A DNA stretch of 64,000 nucleotides from Torymus aiolomorphi (lineage: Eukaryota > Arthropoda > Insecta > Hymenoptera > Torymidae). Both the position numbers and the translations under genes were made by a program. Each line of letters opens with the position of its first letter. Positions within the stretch are counted from its first letter, which is position 1. The stretch is taken from positions 62,329,583 through 62,393,582 of the forward strand of contig CM070874.1 in assembly GCA_036365515.1 (NCBI GenBank). The letters are read 5' to 3'. This document shows positions 34,545 to 47,933 of this stretch, in pieces. The notes under the pieces were generated by a model. It made no database searches. It had not been told where the DNA came from and worked only from the letters and a program-made list of their open reading frames with translations.

Positions 34545-34696
34545 AGGGGAGTCAATGATATCAAAATTGGAAAATTTTCAAAACCTGCAAAGTTATATCC
34601 AATTGTTTACAAAATTCAGTGTCAAATCTACAAACAATTGGATATAACTTCGCAGGTTTTGAAAATTTTCCAATTTTGATATCGTTGACTCCCCCT
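34545..34696. mobile_element. 152-bp palindromic MITE-like element
   Basis: The arms of about 62 bp are nearly perfect: AGGGGAGTCAATGATATC to CCAATTGTT on the left, and AACAATTGG to GTTGACTCCCCCT on the right. About 25 bp lie between them. It has no coding capacity. The superfamily is unresolved, since no clear target duplication is seen. Confidence 0.88.
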
Positions 34697-35688
34697 GAAA
34701 TTGAACAAGGAAGAAAATGAGACCTTGCAAATTAAAATTGAATGAAATACAAAAAAGATTATCATTACCAATTGAATTTTTTTTTAATGGACAAAATCTA
34801 CTTTTGCAACATTGAAAATTTTTTAAAAAAAATTTTTTCCGTTATGTTAAGAACCCTGTTTCCTGTCATATCAGTTTGCAGATTGTAATGTGTGAATTAA
34901 TCTTTGTAAAAAATGTTGATAGCTTTAGGTCTACTAGGCTGCCCAAGCCACCGTAAGTCTTGGCAGTTGAGCAGAATATACTCTTATATTTTTATTTGGA
35001 TAAATTATGATGATTAGTTACCTTTTCCTCGATGTGGGTTCTCGAAATGAAATAACCAAGATTTGAAACACTTCTAAATTATTTATTGATAAAAGATTTA
35101 TTCCGTAGATTAACTTAGGCTCGCATTGGCCTGTACAAAAATGGCTTCTCCTATTGTCGTCCGGAGTGTTACGGAGTTCGCGGACTGGCGCGAGATACTA
35201 ACTTGTGCAGGTAATTTCCGCTTATTTTATAGCACTGTTAAATTAGGTTAAAGATAATCTTGACACTGAGTCGAGAACATCTTTTTAAACAAATTAAGTA
35301 AACAATTAAACATAAGCCGCTTGATTTCAAATTGATAAGTGCTGAATGTAGACAAAATGACGGCGCGCGTATGCTTTCGCGAAGTTGGTGGCTGGTTACG
35401 TTACGCGCACTGAAAAAACGGCGGCTGAAACGTTCTGCTTTCTTAAGTGAACACGTTCCCAACGTAGTCAACGGTTGTGTTTTTTCCGTACAATGTTTCT
35501 GCTAACGTTTTTTCAGTGCGGTTGCGTTGTCGAAATGCTGTATCATTTAAATACGCAATCACAAAATTGTGTGGATCAGTAAATTATACTTATAGAAATG
35601 TCAATATCAAATATAATTAGAGAAATACGTCACGGACGTAACAGCTGAAACAACTAATTATAAGACGCTTGAAAGCATTTTGTATAGC
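34697..35688. other. Intergenic; small inverted-repeat element at 35408-35518
   Basis: No gene is supported. CACTGAAAAAACG (35408) and CGTTTTTTCAGTG (35518) are inverted ends of a ~111-bp stretch without a TA duplication. A short ATG frame at about 35141 (MASPIVVRSVTEF) ends in a GCAG/GTAATT donor-like site, but nothing follows it. Confidence 0.5.
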
Positions 35689-35977
35689 ATTATAATTAAT
35701 AAGCTATTAATAACTAAATATTTTATATTCAGTTATTGAAAGCTTTTTGATATAACAAAAATATGTAATTATATAATTTTTGATGTATGCCGTATACAGA
35801 AAATGAGTAAAACAGAAACTGGAATGATCCGCTCTTGATTATTACAATATTATAATATTGAATTTTAAACATATTTATTACTTTTAAATAGTAAAACTAT
35901 TTTTAGTAGTTATTATTATACTGTAAATAATGTTGAATGACTGAGGATGGACATACAAGTAGCATGAGCAAAAGTAT

Positions 35978-36286
35978 TTGACTTCCGTAATAGTTTTTAA
36001 CATCGAATATGATATATGTCATAACATCAGTTTGATGCAATTTCATGCTTTCTGGTATGGAGTTCTATCGCATAGTAGATATTTTGTAAAAAAGAAGCAA
36101 CAGTTTAGCGAAAGTGTATCAGAAAATGTTCAGAGTATGTACAACAGACGAGATAGTTTAAAAAAAAGAAGAAATGATTCTACTGTTGCAGATGCTAGAA
36201 AATCAAAGAAACAGAAAAAGAAGTATGGACAGAAATCTACATCTAAGGCTAATACGACTCCAGATTATTTACCAGGTATGCATTGA
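35978..36286 (+). CDS. Lys/Arg-rich exon-like open frame, copy 2
   Basis: Residue for residue this frame is the same as the one at 290-598, including the donor-like CCAG/GTATGC end. It begins at a TTG codon. The function is unknown. Its full conservation may reflect a young duplication rather than selection. Confidence 0.3.
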   Translation: MTSVIVFNIEYDICHNISLMQFHAFWYGVLSHSRYFVKKKQQFSESVSENVQSMYNRRDSLKKRRNDSTVADARKSKKQKKKYGQKSTSKANTTPDYLPGMH

Positions 36287-38771
36287 ATTGTAAGTTTTTA
36301 TCCTTTTAACATATTTTTTGCTTCCTCCTAGAGGAAGCTTTGTAATAATAAAATTTTAAGTTTCATTAAATCGCTCTAGAAACACTAATAGAGGTGACAG
36401 AAGTTTGAATCACATGATTTTAGAAAATGTCTTTACCGTTTTATCTCAGGATCTATTCGATCGATTTTAACCGGAAAGGTCACATTTTTTTGTTTTTCTT
36501 GTGTAAATAGGGGAAGGAAATCCTCTTTTTGATTCGCCGATGCGTTTTTGTTTTATTTCAAATTTTCGATTTTCGCAAAATTCATTTTTGCGTTTTCTTA
36601 ATGATAACATTGAGATATTTGAATCGGACAGATAGAATTCGAAAGAGCATAAGAAACCTATATTTTACAAAAAAAAATTACATTAGCTATTGCGGTTCTT
36701 TTATTATTAACAAAAACGTATTTTTTTTAAAAAGCTTTTAACTCCAAAAATCAACGGTCAATGTTTTTAAAAGATCATGATAACGCAGAATATAAATAGC
36801 TATAATCTGTAAAAATTTGAAGCCTTTCTGTCGACTAGTTTTTGAGAAAAAAATTAAAAACTGAAAAAAATTCTATTTGAATGAAGCAAGTTTACTTTTC
36901 TAAAATTGACTTAATCGCTTTGAAATTCCTTGTAGAGGTAGATTTTGGATAGCTCTTTGGGCTAAATCTTTATTGACTGTTAAGTTCTTTGGGCTAAATG
37001 TTTGGTCAATAAATTTCAGAGATATTTGAGGTTAAAATTTTTTTCACCTTCTTTTCGAATCGTAATTTCTCGAGAATGGTTCGATGAATCAGCTCCAAAT
37101 TTATAGACAATTTTGGGTGTGATATACATAATATATGAGCGAGTTTTCATCAAAATCGTTCGATTACTTTTTGAGATATTGTATATTTAAAATTTTCGTA
37201 TTTTGCAAAGTCATTTTCTTTGTCGCATGATAACTAGAGAAAAAAAATTGGATTAATCATGTTGAAATATTGTAGAGATATAGAATTTATATTTTTATCG
37301 TATAAGTCCTTTAGGTAAAAGAATTGTCTCATAATTTTTAGAGATTTTTAAGGTTAAAATTTTTTTACCTATTTATCAAAATCGTAATTTCTCAATGACG
37401 ACTTAATGTATCAGTTTGAAATTTATAGACTATTTTGTATGCGATATAGGTAATACCTATTTAAAATTTCTTCCAGATAATATGGTTAGTTTTTGAGATA
37501 TTTGATATTTAAAATTTGGATATTTCTGGAAATGACTTTCTATGTAGCACAATAACTAGGGCCGAATCCATCTCAAATCAGGTGGCCCGCGTATGCCTAT
37601 GTCACCGATCATTTTGGGATAAAAGTATTTATGTTCTTCTCCAAAAATTATTTAACCCGTATATTTTTATTTTTTTGTTGCAACAAAATTTCATGTGTTC
37701 AGCAATGCCACAAAATTCCGAGAAAATCCTTACTTAGAAATAAATTTTTTCAATGTAATTTTAAAACAGCTACTGCTTCACCAGTTTTTTAAGTTTTTTA
37801 GCGAGTAACACAAAATTTCACTCACGTTTGAACCCTCTTTCATGGCCTGTATGTTATTTAAAAAAAAAAAATAAAAAATGCCCGAGTCATGCACTTTTTA
37901 CTAAAAAATGCAGTTTTTAGAAAAATGCATTTTTCTCGAAAAAGCCTATTTTTTTCTAAATTTTCTTTTGTCATGATAGAGGACGTAAATAGCTATCTAG
38001 GCGTGTTTATGAGATTCACGGGTTTTCCACTGGGATAGCGATCACTAATGAGATAACACACAAACAAATTTTTCACGCTTAACGCTTATATATAGTGATA
38101 TAATAATGATATAACAGTCAATATAAAGATGTTTATCTTTGTGCGTACACTGAGAAAAATGTTGTAGTAAATTTTATTATAACTGTAATAAAAATTACTA
38201 TAAAGTATAGGAAGGGTGAGACAAATACACTTTATGCTGCATTTTTATTATAATTGTATGAATAATTACAAAATTTCTTGTAATTTTTATGACAGTTGTT
38301 GATTAGAAAGTATTACGAAATAAAAGAAAAATTGCTATACACATAGCAAAAACTGTGATGACTTTTAATTTTTATTAGAATAGAATATAAATTTTATTTT
38401 GTAACGTATTAAAAATTACTATAAACATAGTAAAAAGTGCCACATTCAAAAATTGCTACAGGCCATAAGAAAGTTTACTATCCAACATAGTAAAAATTGC
38501 TACAACATTAGTACTTTCTGCGCAGATCAAGGCGCCCACGTGTCTGATTGAGGTTATGTTTCTACGGGAATTTCACTTTGTCTTGCTTTTAAGTTTACAA
38601 AACATTCAAAACCTTACTTCAATTATTTTATTTTTATATTATGCACATTAATGATAAGTTTCTTTGTGTTATCAAAGTTATTTATTGTCATTATTTAAAA
38701 TTATCTGAAATTTTCTTGAAATCGATGGTTTGACATGTACAAGTTCCAAAATTTTACACTCAAGAATCCTA

Positions 38772-38837
38772 TTTGGGTAAGTGGTTAGCGCGTCCGATTC
38801 CCGCGGTGAAGGTTGCAGGTTCGATCCCAACGCTCTT
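38772..38837 (+). repeat. tRNA-like Pol III promoter segment, copy 2
   Basis: It has the same A-box-like and B-box (GGTTCGATCCC) words as the copy at 3157, with one base difference between them. Confidence 0.45.
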
Positions 38838-39542
38838 AAAAAAAATATTTTTATAGCACTGTGTGACCTAAACCCGCACTTAAGTCACGGCTAGCTGTGA
38901 CTTAAAGAGCTCATTATTACACACTGTGTAATAATGAAAACTTAAAGAGCTCATTATTACACACTGTGTAATAATGAAATCACTTAAGCTACAGACCCGT
39001 AATAAACTGGAATAAAAACTAAAAACACTCAAAAGATGTGGTTTTAATTATTAGAATAAAAGAAAGAAGTAGAAAATCTTTATGGATATCCTCAAAGAGC
39101 ACTAGAAATAGGGGAACTTCTTATAATTATTATAGCAGTTGTAGGTTAGTTTTAAATGCCTCAAGGTGGCAGCCATGAATTTTCAATTTGAAAAAATATG
39201 AAATTTTCATGAATCTCAAACCTCGAACTTATTAATAAAAAAATATTTACCATTATTATTTATTTGGAATATTTATGAAAAATTATAAAAAGAGAATAAT
39301 TATATGAATTTTATTTAGAGCTTTGAAGGTATGGGTGAGATAAATATAATGCATAAATAATAAAATTTATGAACATAAATTTATTGAAAATAAAAATACA
39401 AACATCTAGAAATATTGAAGATAATAAATACATTCACAATATATAAATATTGTAACTAATCATAAACATTTTACCATGAAATCAAATATAAAATCTAATA
39501 TAAAAAATACAACATGAAACTAATATAATTTAACTACTATAT

Positions 39543-40144
39543 CTACAAACACTCTTCATCTTCAGTCTGTACAGCTTTATCTGCAATAGCAGAACTCTTA
39601 GAAATACAAGAACCATTTGTATTATTTATTATGGTTACATTGCAGTTGTGGAAGACAAATGTCCTATTAACATTTTCATCTTCGATGCCTGATTCATATA
39701 AACCAAGATCTGGATGATAAAGTACTGATAACTTTGGTTTCTGTCGCTGAATCTTATTAGATGCGAAAGGCATTTCTTTTTTACTTCCATCTGCAGGAAC
39801 ATTTCTATTTCCAACTGAACACGCAGAAGTGGCTTCTTGATTTTGGTTTGGAGATATCGATGGTGATAATTTTTTAAATTGCTGAATCTTATTAGATGCG
39901 AGAGGCATTTCTTTTTTACTTTCATCTACAGGAATATTTCTATTTCCATCTGAACACGCAGAAGTGGCTTCTTGATTTTGCTTTGGAGATATCGATGGTG
40001 ATAATTATTGTTTAAATTGCTGAATCTTATTAGATGCAAAAATTTGTTCAGTAGGACCTACTAGAATATTACTTTTCATAATTGGTCTAGAAGAGGTTGC
40101 TTTTTGAGGTGGCTTCAAAATCATACTGTCAATCCCAGAAGTTG
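39543..40144 (-). pseudogene. Tyrosine recombinase copy 2: C-terminal fragment with stop
   Basis: Only the repeat-rich tail of the 531-residue protein remains; the core-binding and catalytic domains are gone. A three-base gain near 40006 puts TAA in frame inside the first 45-residue repeat, after IQQFKQ. The intact gene has no such codon. Other changes are single substitutions. It has no recombinase activity. Confidence 0.9.
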
Positions 40145-42539
40145 CTCGCTTACATAAGTGTTATATAAGTGCCTGCCTACTCATTAATCTTTCCATAACC
40201 ATTCGTGTATCGGCATAGTAGAATTTCTGATATGGGGTATGTTTTCGGGCGTCGATAACGTCACAAGATCTGGGGTTCATCAATTTTTGTATAATTTAAT
40301 TGAAATAACTAAATATTGATATTAGTATTATATTATTTTATTTTATTTATGACGTGACCAAAAATTATTTGACTGTCATTTTTCATCTATATAGATCTGG
40401 GGTTCATCAATTTTTGTATAATTTATTTGAAATAATTAAATGTTGATCTTATTATTCTTTTCAAAAGAATAAATAAAAATTGATTCATTAATTTTCGAAT
40501 TTGTGACGTGACCAAAAATTTTATGACCGTTATTTTGCATATATTATATAGATTTTGGGCTTATCTTTTCTCCTTGAGTGACCTTTGACTTGACTTACCA
40601 AAATATGACCATCATTTTGCATAGAAAACTTGCATGGCAAGCTCTGACTGCCACGACAATTAGATGGCGGTCATGCGTCAGTTCATCTGACATTTTTTAT
40701 ATGATGGTCATTTTACATCACTGGGTGGATCACGGGCTCGCGTCGTGAGTTTTCACTGCCTAGTTGCCGCTGAGCACTTCTGGCCGTGCAGTTGACGCTG
40801 CCGTCTGCGCTAGCCAATCAGTAAGGAGGAAACTTGCCCTTCTACCCACAAAAAGTTTTTGAATACTCCGAAAAGATTTCGGAGCTTTGCCGCTCTCCTC
40901 GCGTAGACGGAGGAAACCAGAATGCGTCAGACTCTCATGAGAGGCAGTCGTCACGTGATTCTCGCCGAAGGCGCAATCGCCCTGGTATAAGGAGCGCCCG
41001 AAACCTCGCTTGGTGCCAACGACCGACCGCTCACAGCAAACAGGGTACCACAGAAGCAGAGGTCATCTTAGTGTCGCTGGGTGAGGGCAAGACGCTCTCG
41101 AGAATCTAGCGCGCACTACCAATACGTAAAGAACCGTTTTTTCGTGTACTTTTATTAGTTTTACTTACTTTTAATTATATTTTTACTATCTGACATTTAG
41201 CTCTGACATTTTTATTATTGGTTTATAATACGCATTTTGATTTTAAATTAAGTTATTGGCAACTTTTGTTATTTCTCTCCTTTCCTCAAAACTCTGCTTC
41301 ACTTAAACAGTGCAGATACATATAAAGAAGATCACCACCAAATTTGAGCTCATTTCATCGAGACATTACAGTGCAGCGCTACGTGCCCTAAGGTGACATG
41401 CAAAAGTTGATACTTTAATCCAGTGGTTATTACAGACTTATAAATAAAAATAGAGGAGCCAGGGAGCTGTTAAAATGTTGTTTTTTATGTATATTTTTGA
41501 GGTATAAAGGTAGTTTTTTATATGTATAGATTTAAGAAAATAATAACGTGACTAATTATACTAAAATCTATTTTTTCAGGCTTTAACCCAGGCTTGCCTC
41601 CTTAAAAATCTCAATAATCGTATGTTAAAAGTAATAATTTGTAACATAAAAGATTTAAGTCGACCTCTTTTTCAATATTATATAATACTACTGAGTTTTC
41701 TACTCGAAAAGGTTGAATTATCTAATAACGAGTTTTCCTTTTCTACTTTTATTATAGAATACTGTACAATAGCTGGTTTAGTAAGTACGAATAACGAATG
41801 ATATCGCTAATGTAAGAGTTAATATTGTTGCGCTATTAAAAAATATAATTGTTTAATTAATTTGTAATTCTGTATGCAAGCTCATTCGAATCTTACTATA
41901 ATAAATTGACTATCCGCGCTGCCTCGTGCACGAAATAGTAGATTATTTCGGGGCCGGTCGCATCGTGCACGAAGAGAATTGTCATCTCCGTGGCCAATGG
42001 ATATTCAACAAGAATATTATGTTACTTTGGCGATTGATGCGTGAATCACCATATAATAATGAAAGCTCCTTTAAATCCATGCTGCCTCGTGCACAAAATA
42101 GTAGGAAGGTATTTCGGGGCCAGTCGCCTCGTGCACAAAGTTGAATACATCTTCGAAGCCGAAAAAGAATACGAAATTCTTTTACTGTGATTGGCGGTTG
42201 GCGCTTGGTTGTCAAGGAGCAAAATTGTTATTATCAAAAGATATATGTTTTGTTCCTTCTTTTTGATTTTCGAGTTTAGTTGAAAAATAGCTAGCAAACA
42301 GAAAGGTAACTGTGTAAAAGATAACGTTCAATAAATATTCTTATACCTATTTGATATCTGTTTGATAAAGTTCTTTAACAGCTAATTTATCTGAACACCA
42401 ACACTATCCAACTTTTTTGAGAAGTATGCTTTCGCGACTTCTGCAAGACGCTATTGACATTTGTCTTTCTCCATTGACACTTTATCAGTTCTTATGAGTG
42501 AGATAACGTAACTAGTTCTCTGTGTCAATGTACAATATT
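40145..42539. other. Intergenic with tandem and spaced repeats
   Basis: No gene is supportable. Bases 40267-40625 hold two full units and one partial unit of about 127 bp beginning GATCTGGGGTTCATCAA and ending near GTGACGTGACCAAAAATT and ATTTTGCAT. The phrase GCTGCCTCGTGCAC, followed by ATTTCGGGGCC and TCGTGCAC, occurs at 41918-41981 and again at 42081-42141. Bases 40830-41110 are GC-richer with an open frame that has no recognisable motif. A short phrase at 41606-41658 repeats 11791-11845. Confidence 0.5.
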
Positions 42540-43503
42540 AGTTTAGCATACATGCGCTTATCATGTTATGTAAATGCATAGATCGTATTCACGATTGTTT
42601 CTCACTTCGTCAAAGGCTGTACCCTGTGATAAAGATTACTGATAACAATTCTTACATTGTATTGTTTATAAGTAAAAATAATAAGATGAAATTGTGTACC
42701 GTTAAGATCTAAATACCTGTAAAAAGTTACTTACTCATCAACGCCAACTATAACACCAAACATCCATCCATTAACTATATGCATCGATCTCAATGCAAAG
42801 TCAAATATTTCATCGAAGTAATCAGTGCACCACCACAACGAATTAATCGAGTGCTTCTCGAGCTGCAATCCTCCTGTCGTCTGTCATTTTCCCTTCTTGC
42901 CCGGCTGAATCTTCGCGCACCTGATGGGCAAGACCGCGCCTGCATTCGGTGCAGGAACAACACCAAAAAAGCACGCGCGTGCGCCCGTTGCATTCGATTT
43001 TCTCCGTGGTCTTTCTCGCGGCGAGTAGATTATTCAGCTGAGTCGAGGACTCTGCGTGACTGCTCGCACGTAACGCGCGCTGTAAAAAAATGATTGTTGT
43101 AGCGACTAAACCCGCCAGAACACATTGGCGAAACGTGCGATTACTTTCTTGCGAGTAATCGGCTCGGTGCCAAGTCGATTGGCACGGGGTCAAGGTGGGC
43201 TTCGTTGGGGTATGGAGCTTCGGGTGATGTAGCAGTTAAGTTTCATCATTGCCAAGTTGTGTCATAATTAGCGCTAGTAGAATAGTGTAAAACCCTTAGA
43301 AGATTGTGGATTGTAATTGATTAAATAATTTTTCATCGATTTCGTTTTAAACATTTTTATAATTTTTGATAAAATTGACATTACAGTGAAGCAAGATAAA
43401 ATTATTACTGAAATAATTTGTTCGTATTAGTTATCACTGAATGATGAATTATTTACTGAAAAGTATAATTTTGCCCTCGTAGAAATTTCGAAATTAGTAA
43501 ATA

Positions 43504-43755
43504 CACTGAAAGAAGTGTAGGACATGCGCTGCACAATTCGTAAGACGGCAGCGTCTCGGGCGTTTCGTATAGCAGCATCACGATTTTCGGGCACCAGCGG
43601 CCAGAAATCACCAAATAAATGTGCCAAGCGCCATCTTTCGGACGTATACAGACCTCTTTTCGGCAGGAGCTGCCCGAAATCAACAGCATGGAGCTGCACG
43701 TCGTTTCATTCAGCGGCTACACTGGTCCGATCAGATGCTGCCCCTTTTTTCAGTG
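43504..43755. mobile_element. 252-bp TIR element with TA duplication, block 2
   Basis: The ends CACTGAAAGAAGTGTAGG and TTTTTTCAGTG are inverted repeats, the right one decayed, between TA at 43502-43503 and 43756-43757. It is homologous over its whole length to 54855-55118, so it was present before the blocks duplicated. It has no coding capacity; frames read through it differ between the copies. Confidence 0.82.
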
Positions 43756-44044
43756 TAGATAAGAAAAATAGCTAATTATTCGGTATCGGTGAAACGATTA
43801 TTTCGGTCAGATTCCCTATTTAATGGGGAGAACGCTAGAGTCAGGTAAAGTCGAAATGTCCGTTTAAATATTTCATATTTCAGAGTAATTTAATCGTGTA
43901 ATTAAAAATATCTATCAAAAAAACAATAGTTTACCCGAGTATAAATATGAAATACTAGAGTAAAATTCATTCAGAGTACTTCTTAAGGAAATACAAACGA
44001 AAACAATAATGTTTTTACTTGAATCTGTTTCTCTCACTAACTAA

Positions 44045-47000
44045 AACCGCTGCCAATACATTGGCACTTTAGTCTAGGAGCTGGGTACCGTCCCGTATGC
44101 AATAATATGTCCCCGGGTAAAAACAGGTGTTTCTTATAGATTTTGACCCGTAGAATCCGAATATCGAGGTTAAAATTCGAAAAAAGTGGTAGAAATTGTT
44201 TAAAACGCATTTGTTTAATTTTTTTATGAAAATTTAGGCTATTTTAAGACGATATGCCCCTTAGCATTTTTTTCATAAAATCGATATTTCAAAAGTTATG
44301 AATTTTTGAAGTTTGATTTTTACGTTTTTTTTGCAACTTTGATTAACAATAACTTTGGAAAAAATCAACTTTTTTTGAAAATGAAAGTTTTCTCTTATTC
44401 TTTGAGATGAAAACTATCATATTCATTTGTATTATTTCAAGTCTTGTTAAATATTTATTTTGTTATTTAACAAATACTGCTTTTTCGATATTTCCAAGCA
44501 CTATTTCAATACACGGTTGGAGTAACGCGCGCATCCAGGGCTTTTCAAAATCATTATATTCGAAAGTTAAACTAATACCTAACTATTGGTGCGATTGCAA
44601 ACAAGTTTTAATGTCTAATAAATAAACAACTTATTGTTTAAACAAAGAAAAAAACAATTATCAACATTTGACTTTTTCATACATAATATATTATATTTCG
44701 TTTACTCAAAAATATAAAATTAAGATAATGTCAAGAAATAATGAAAACAAATTAGACAAGAACAAATATTTAATTTAAATATAAATACATGTATAAAAAT
44801 GAATAACTAAGTAAAATATAATATTATTTGTATTTATTTTTACACGTTTCATTTTTTTGACAGAAACAGAAGTAACACAACAACATGAAGTTTTAATGCA
44901 TGCTTTATAATGACAGTTCGGAAAAAAGTTTTAATTTTATTACCCCCTATGGATGATTTTGTGCCGAACTGCCAATGTAAAGTATGCATCAAAAACTCAT
45001 GTTGTTGTGTTCGAGCAGCGATTGCATGATGTTTATTATGTTTCTGTTAGAAAAATGAAACGTGTAAGGATAAATATAAATAATATTATATTTTACTTAG
45101 TTATTCATTTTTATACATGTATTTATATTTAAATTAAATATTTGTTCTTGTATAATTTGTTTTCATTATTTCTTGACATTACCTTAATTTTATATTTTTG
45201 AGTAAACGAAATGTAATATATTATGTATGAAAAAGTCAAATGTTGATAATTGTTTTTTTCTTTGTTTAAACAATAAGTTGTTTATTTATTAGACATTAAA
45301 ACTTGTTTGCAATCGCACCAATAGTTAGGTATTGGTTTAACTTTCAAATATAATGATTTTGAAAAGCCCGGGATGCGCGCGTTACTCCAACCGTGTATTG
45401 AAATAGTGCTTGGAAATATCGAAAAAGCAGTATTTGTTAAATAACGAAATAAATAGTTAACAACGTAAGACTTGAAATAATACAAATGAATATGATAGTT
45501 GTCATCTGAAAGAATAAGAAGAAACTTTCATTTTCAAAAAAAGTTGATTTTTTCCAAAGTTATTGTTAATCAAAGTTGCAAAAAAAACGTAAAAATCAAA
45601 TTTCAAAAATTCATAACTTTTGAAATATCGATTTTATGAAAAAAATGCTAAGGGGCATTTCATCTTAAAATAGACTACATTTTCATAAAAAAATTATCCC
45701 GACAAAAAATAATAACAGTTTCTTATTTGTTTAAACAAATGCGTTTTAAACAATTTCTACCACTTTTTTCGAATTTTAACCTCGATATTCGGATTCTACG
45801 GGTCAAAATCTATAAGAAACACCTGTTTTTACCAGGGGACATATTATTGCATACGGGACGGTACCCAGCTCCTAGACTACTTAGCTTCCTCAAAATAATG
45901 TATTTATTCATTTTTTTTTAAATTTTTTATCACAATAATTAATTGTATCGTACCCAATTTTCTTTATGAATATTCGTAATAAATTAATATATATTTTTCG
46001 AAAATTCATTCTTGTTACACTTTTTCTCGTGCGACAACCCGATATTTTTATAAATCAATTTTTTCAAAATATTATCATATGTTCAATTAGTTTTATTTTA
46101 AACCTCAAATATCTTTCGTCGTAATAGTTCGATTTTATTGGGCAACGAATTCAGTTTGAAGATATAAAAAAAATATATCTCTCCCAAATTTTAGGACTAT
46201 TGGTTGATTTTCTTAATATTGTTATCGCGTGCACCTTCAACTTTGGGTAATATTTTAAATCCATAATATTTTGAAAACTTAAAAATAAATTCGAACAAAT
46301 TACCAAACTCTGTATTACATATATTCGTTTATTACACATATGAATGTTTATTATAAAGTCACCAATTAAGTCAATCAGTCAAGAGACTTTCCAAAAAGAT
46401 TACAACAAAAATACTAGCATATTCTGCAAGTAAAATGCAAACTTTTTCCCAATCAATGTTCTATACAAAAAATTTCGATATTTTGAGTAAAAAATAAAGA
46501 TAATCTTTTGAAATTTCAACCAAATATATTCTTGAATGAGTCTAATAAGGTTAAAACTTGATCGCGCTGTAAATTACCCTCAATAAAAAACAAAAGCAAG
46601 TGAACAACACGCACGCATAGTACGTGTTATTTCCATTTTCTAGTATAGATATATCCAAAAAATTACGAATTGAAAAGAAGGCTAAATCAGTTTTAACCTC
46701 GAATATCTCTGAAATTCATAAACGAATTCTTTTACTCTAAAAACGCATATAATAATACATTCTACATCTCCGCCAAATTAAAAAAAAAATTAAAACAAGT
46801 TTTCTCTAGTTATCAGGCGACAAATAAAATAACTTTGTAAAATAGGAAAATTTTGAATATCAAAAGGTAATCGTACGATCTTGATGAAAATTTACATACA
46901 TAATAGTTCTCGAGAAATTACGATTTAAAAAAAAGTTTAAAAAATTTTAACCTCAAATACCTCTGAAATTTATGGACCAATTATTTTGCCCAAAGAACTC

Positions 47001-47858
47001 GACCAAGAGCTATCCAAAATCTACCTCCACAAGGAATTTTGAAGAAATTACGACTATTTTTCCTCCGGAATCGTTGGACATACAAAACTCATTTTTTTCA
47101 TTTTTCATGTTTTACGTTTTTGTTAATAACCAAAGAACCGTGGTAGCTAGAAACTTTTTTTTTTAGAAAATATAGGTATTTTAATTCTCTTTTAAATGCT
47201 ACCTATCCCATTCTGATACATACAGCCGTTCTCGAGAAATTACGATTCGAAAAAGAGGTTACAAAAATTTTAACCTCAAAAATCTCTGAAATTTATGAAC
47301 CAATCATCTATCCCAAAGAAAGGTGCAGGTGGCAACCAAAAATCTACCTCTACAAGGAATTTTGAAGCGATTAACACAATTTTACTCCCGTAAACTGTCG
47401 CCACCTAAAACACGTTTTTTCATTTTTTAATTGTTTTCTTAAAAATTAACCAATAGAATGGATTCAATTTTATACATATTATAGCTATTCATAATCTCCA
47501 TTATCATGATTTTTCTAAAAAAAATTGACCATTCAGTTTGGGAGTTATAAGCATTTAAAAAAAAAAAAAACACGTTTTTGTTAATAACAAAATAACCGTG
47601 ATAGCTAGAGAAATTTTTTTTTTTAAAGTATAGGTTTTTTTATGCTCTTTCGAACGCTACCCATCGGATTATAAAATTTAAATCCAATCATTAAAAAAAA
47701 TCAAAAATAAATTTTTCGAAAATGAAAAATTTGACATAAAACAAAAACGAATCAGTTAGTCGTACAAAATTATTTTTTTCCCGAATTCGGAATCAAAAAA
47801 CAAAAAAAATGAGACCCGTCCGGTTAAAATCGACCGCATAGATCCGAAAATAAAGCGG

Positions 47859-47933
<75 letters not shown>

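Larger units (their letters stand above)
35689..40144. repeat. Segmental repeat, copy 2 (partner at 1-4526)
   Basis: The repeat is near-identical to the window start and keeps the same order: exon-like ORF, hairpin end, diverged repeat body, TIR of the recombinase element, tRNA-like segment, palindrome doublet and the 3' part of the recombinase. It ends at CAGAAGTTG (40144), after which the sequence is unrelated. Its left edge at 35689 is set only by where the window begins in copy 1. Confidence 0.93.
36320..40144 (-). mobile_element. Hairpin-ended element, copy 2, right part missing
   Basis: The end hairpin GCTTCCTC-cta-GAGGAAGC is at 36320-36338. The body of diverged ~320-bp units follows to about 38050, then the nested TIR element from 38148. 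The opposite end is absent because the duplicated segment stops at 40144. It lacks the TG-rich stretch seen in copy 1. Confidence 0.7.
38148..40144 (-). mobile_element. TIR/recombinase element, copy 2, truncated
   Basis: The left TIR CACTGAGAAAAATGTTG follows TA at 38146-38147, as in copy 1. The right half of the element, including the start of the recombinase gene and the right TIR, is missing. Confidence 0.85.

Noticed and set aside
35141..35212. Short ATG frame MASPIVVRSVTEF followed by a donor-like site
   Set aside because: It vaguely recalls the start of a thioredoxin-like protein, but no second exon or family motif follows within reach.
42779..43193. Overlapping frames on both strands in the SDR blocks
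   Set aside because: The homologous stretch at 22273-22607 has different frame breaks, so the similarity is of non-coding DNA.
44407..44625. 72-residue frame with a near-identical partner at 45282-45485
   Set aside because: The two are the inverted arms of one foldback, so their likeness is structural and not evidence of coding.
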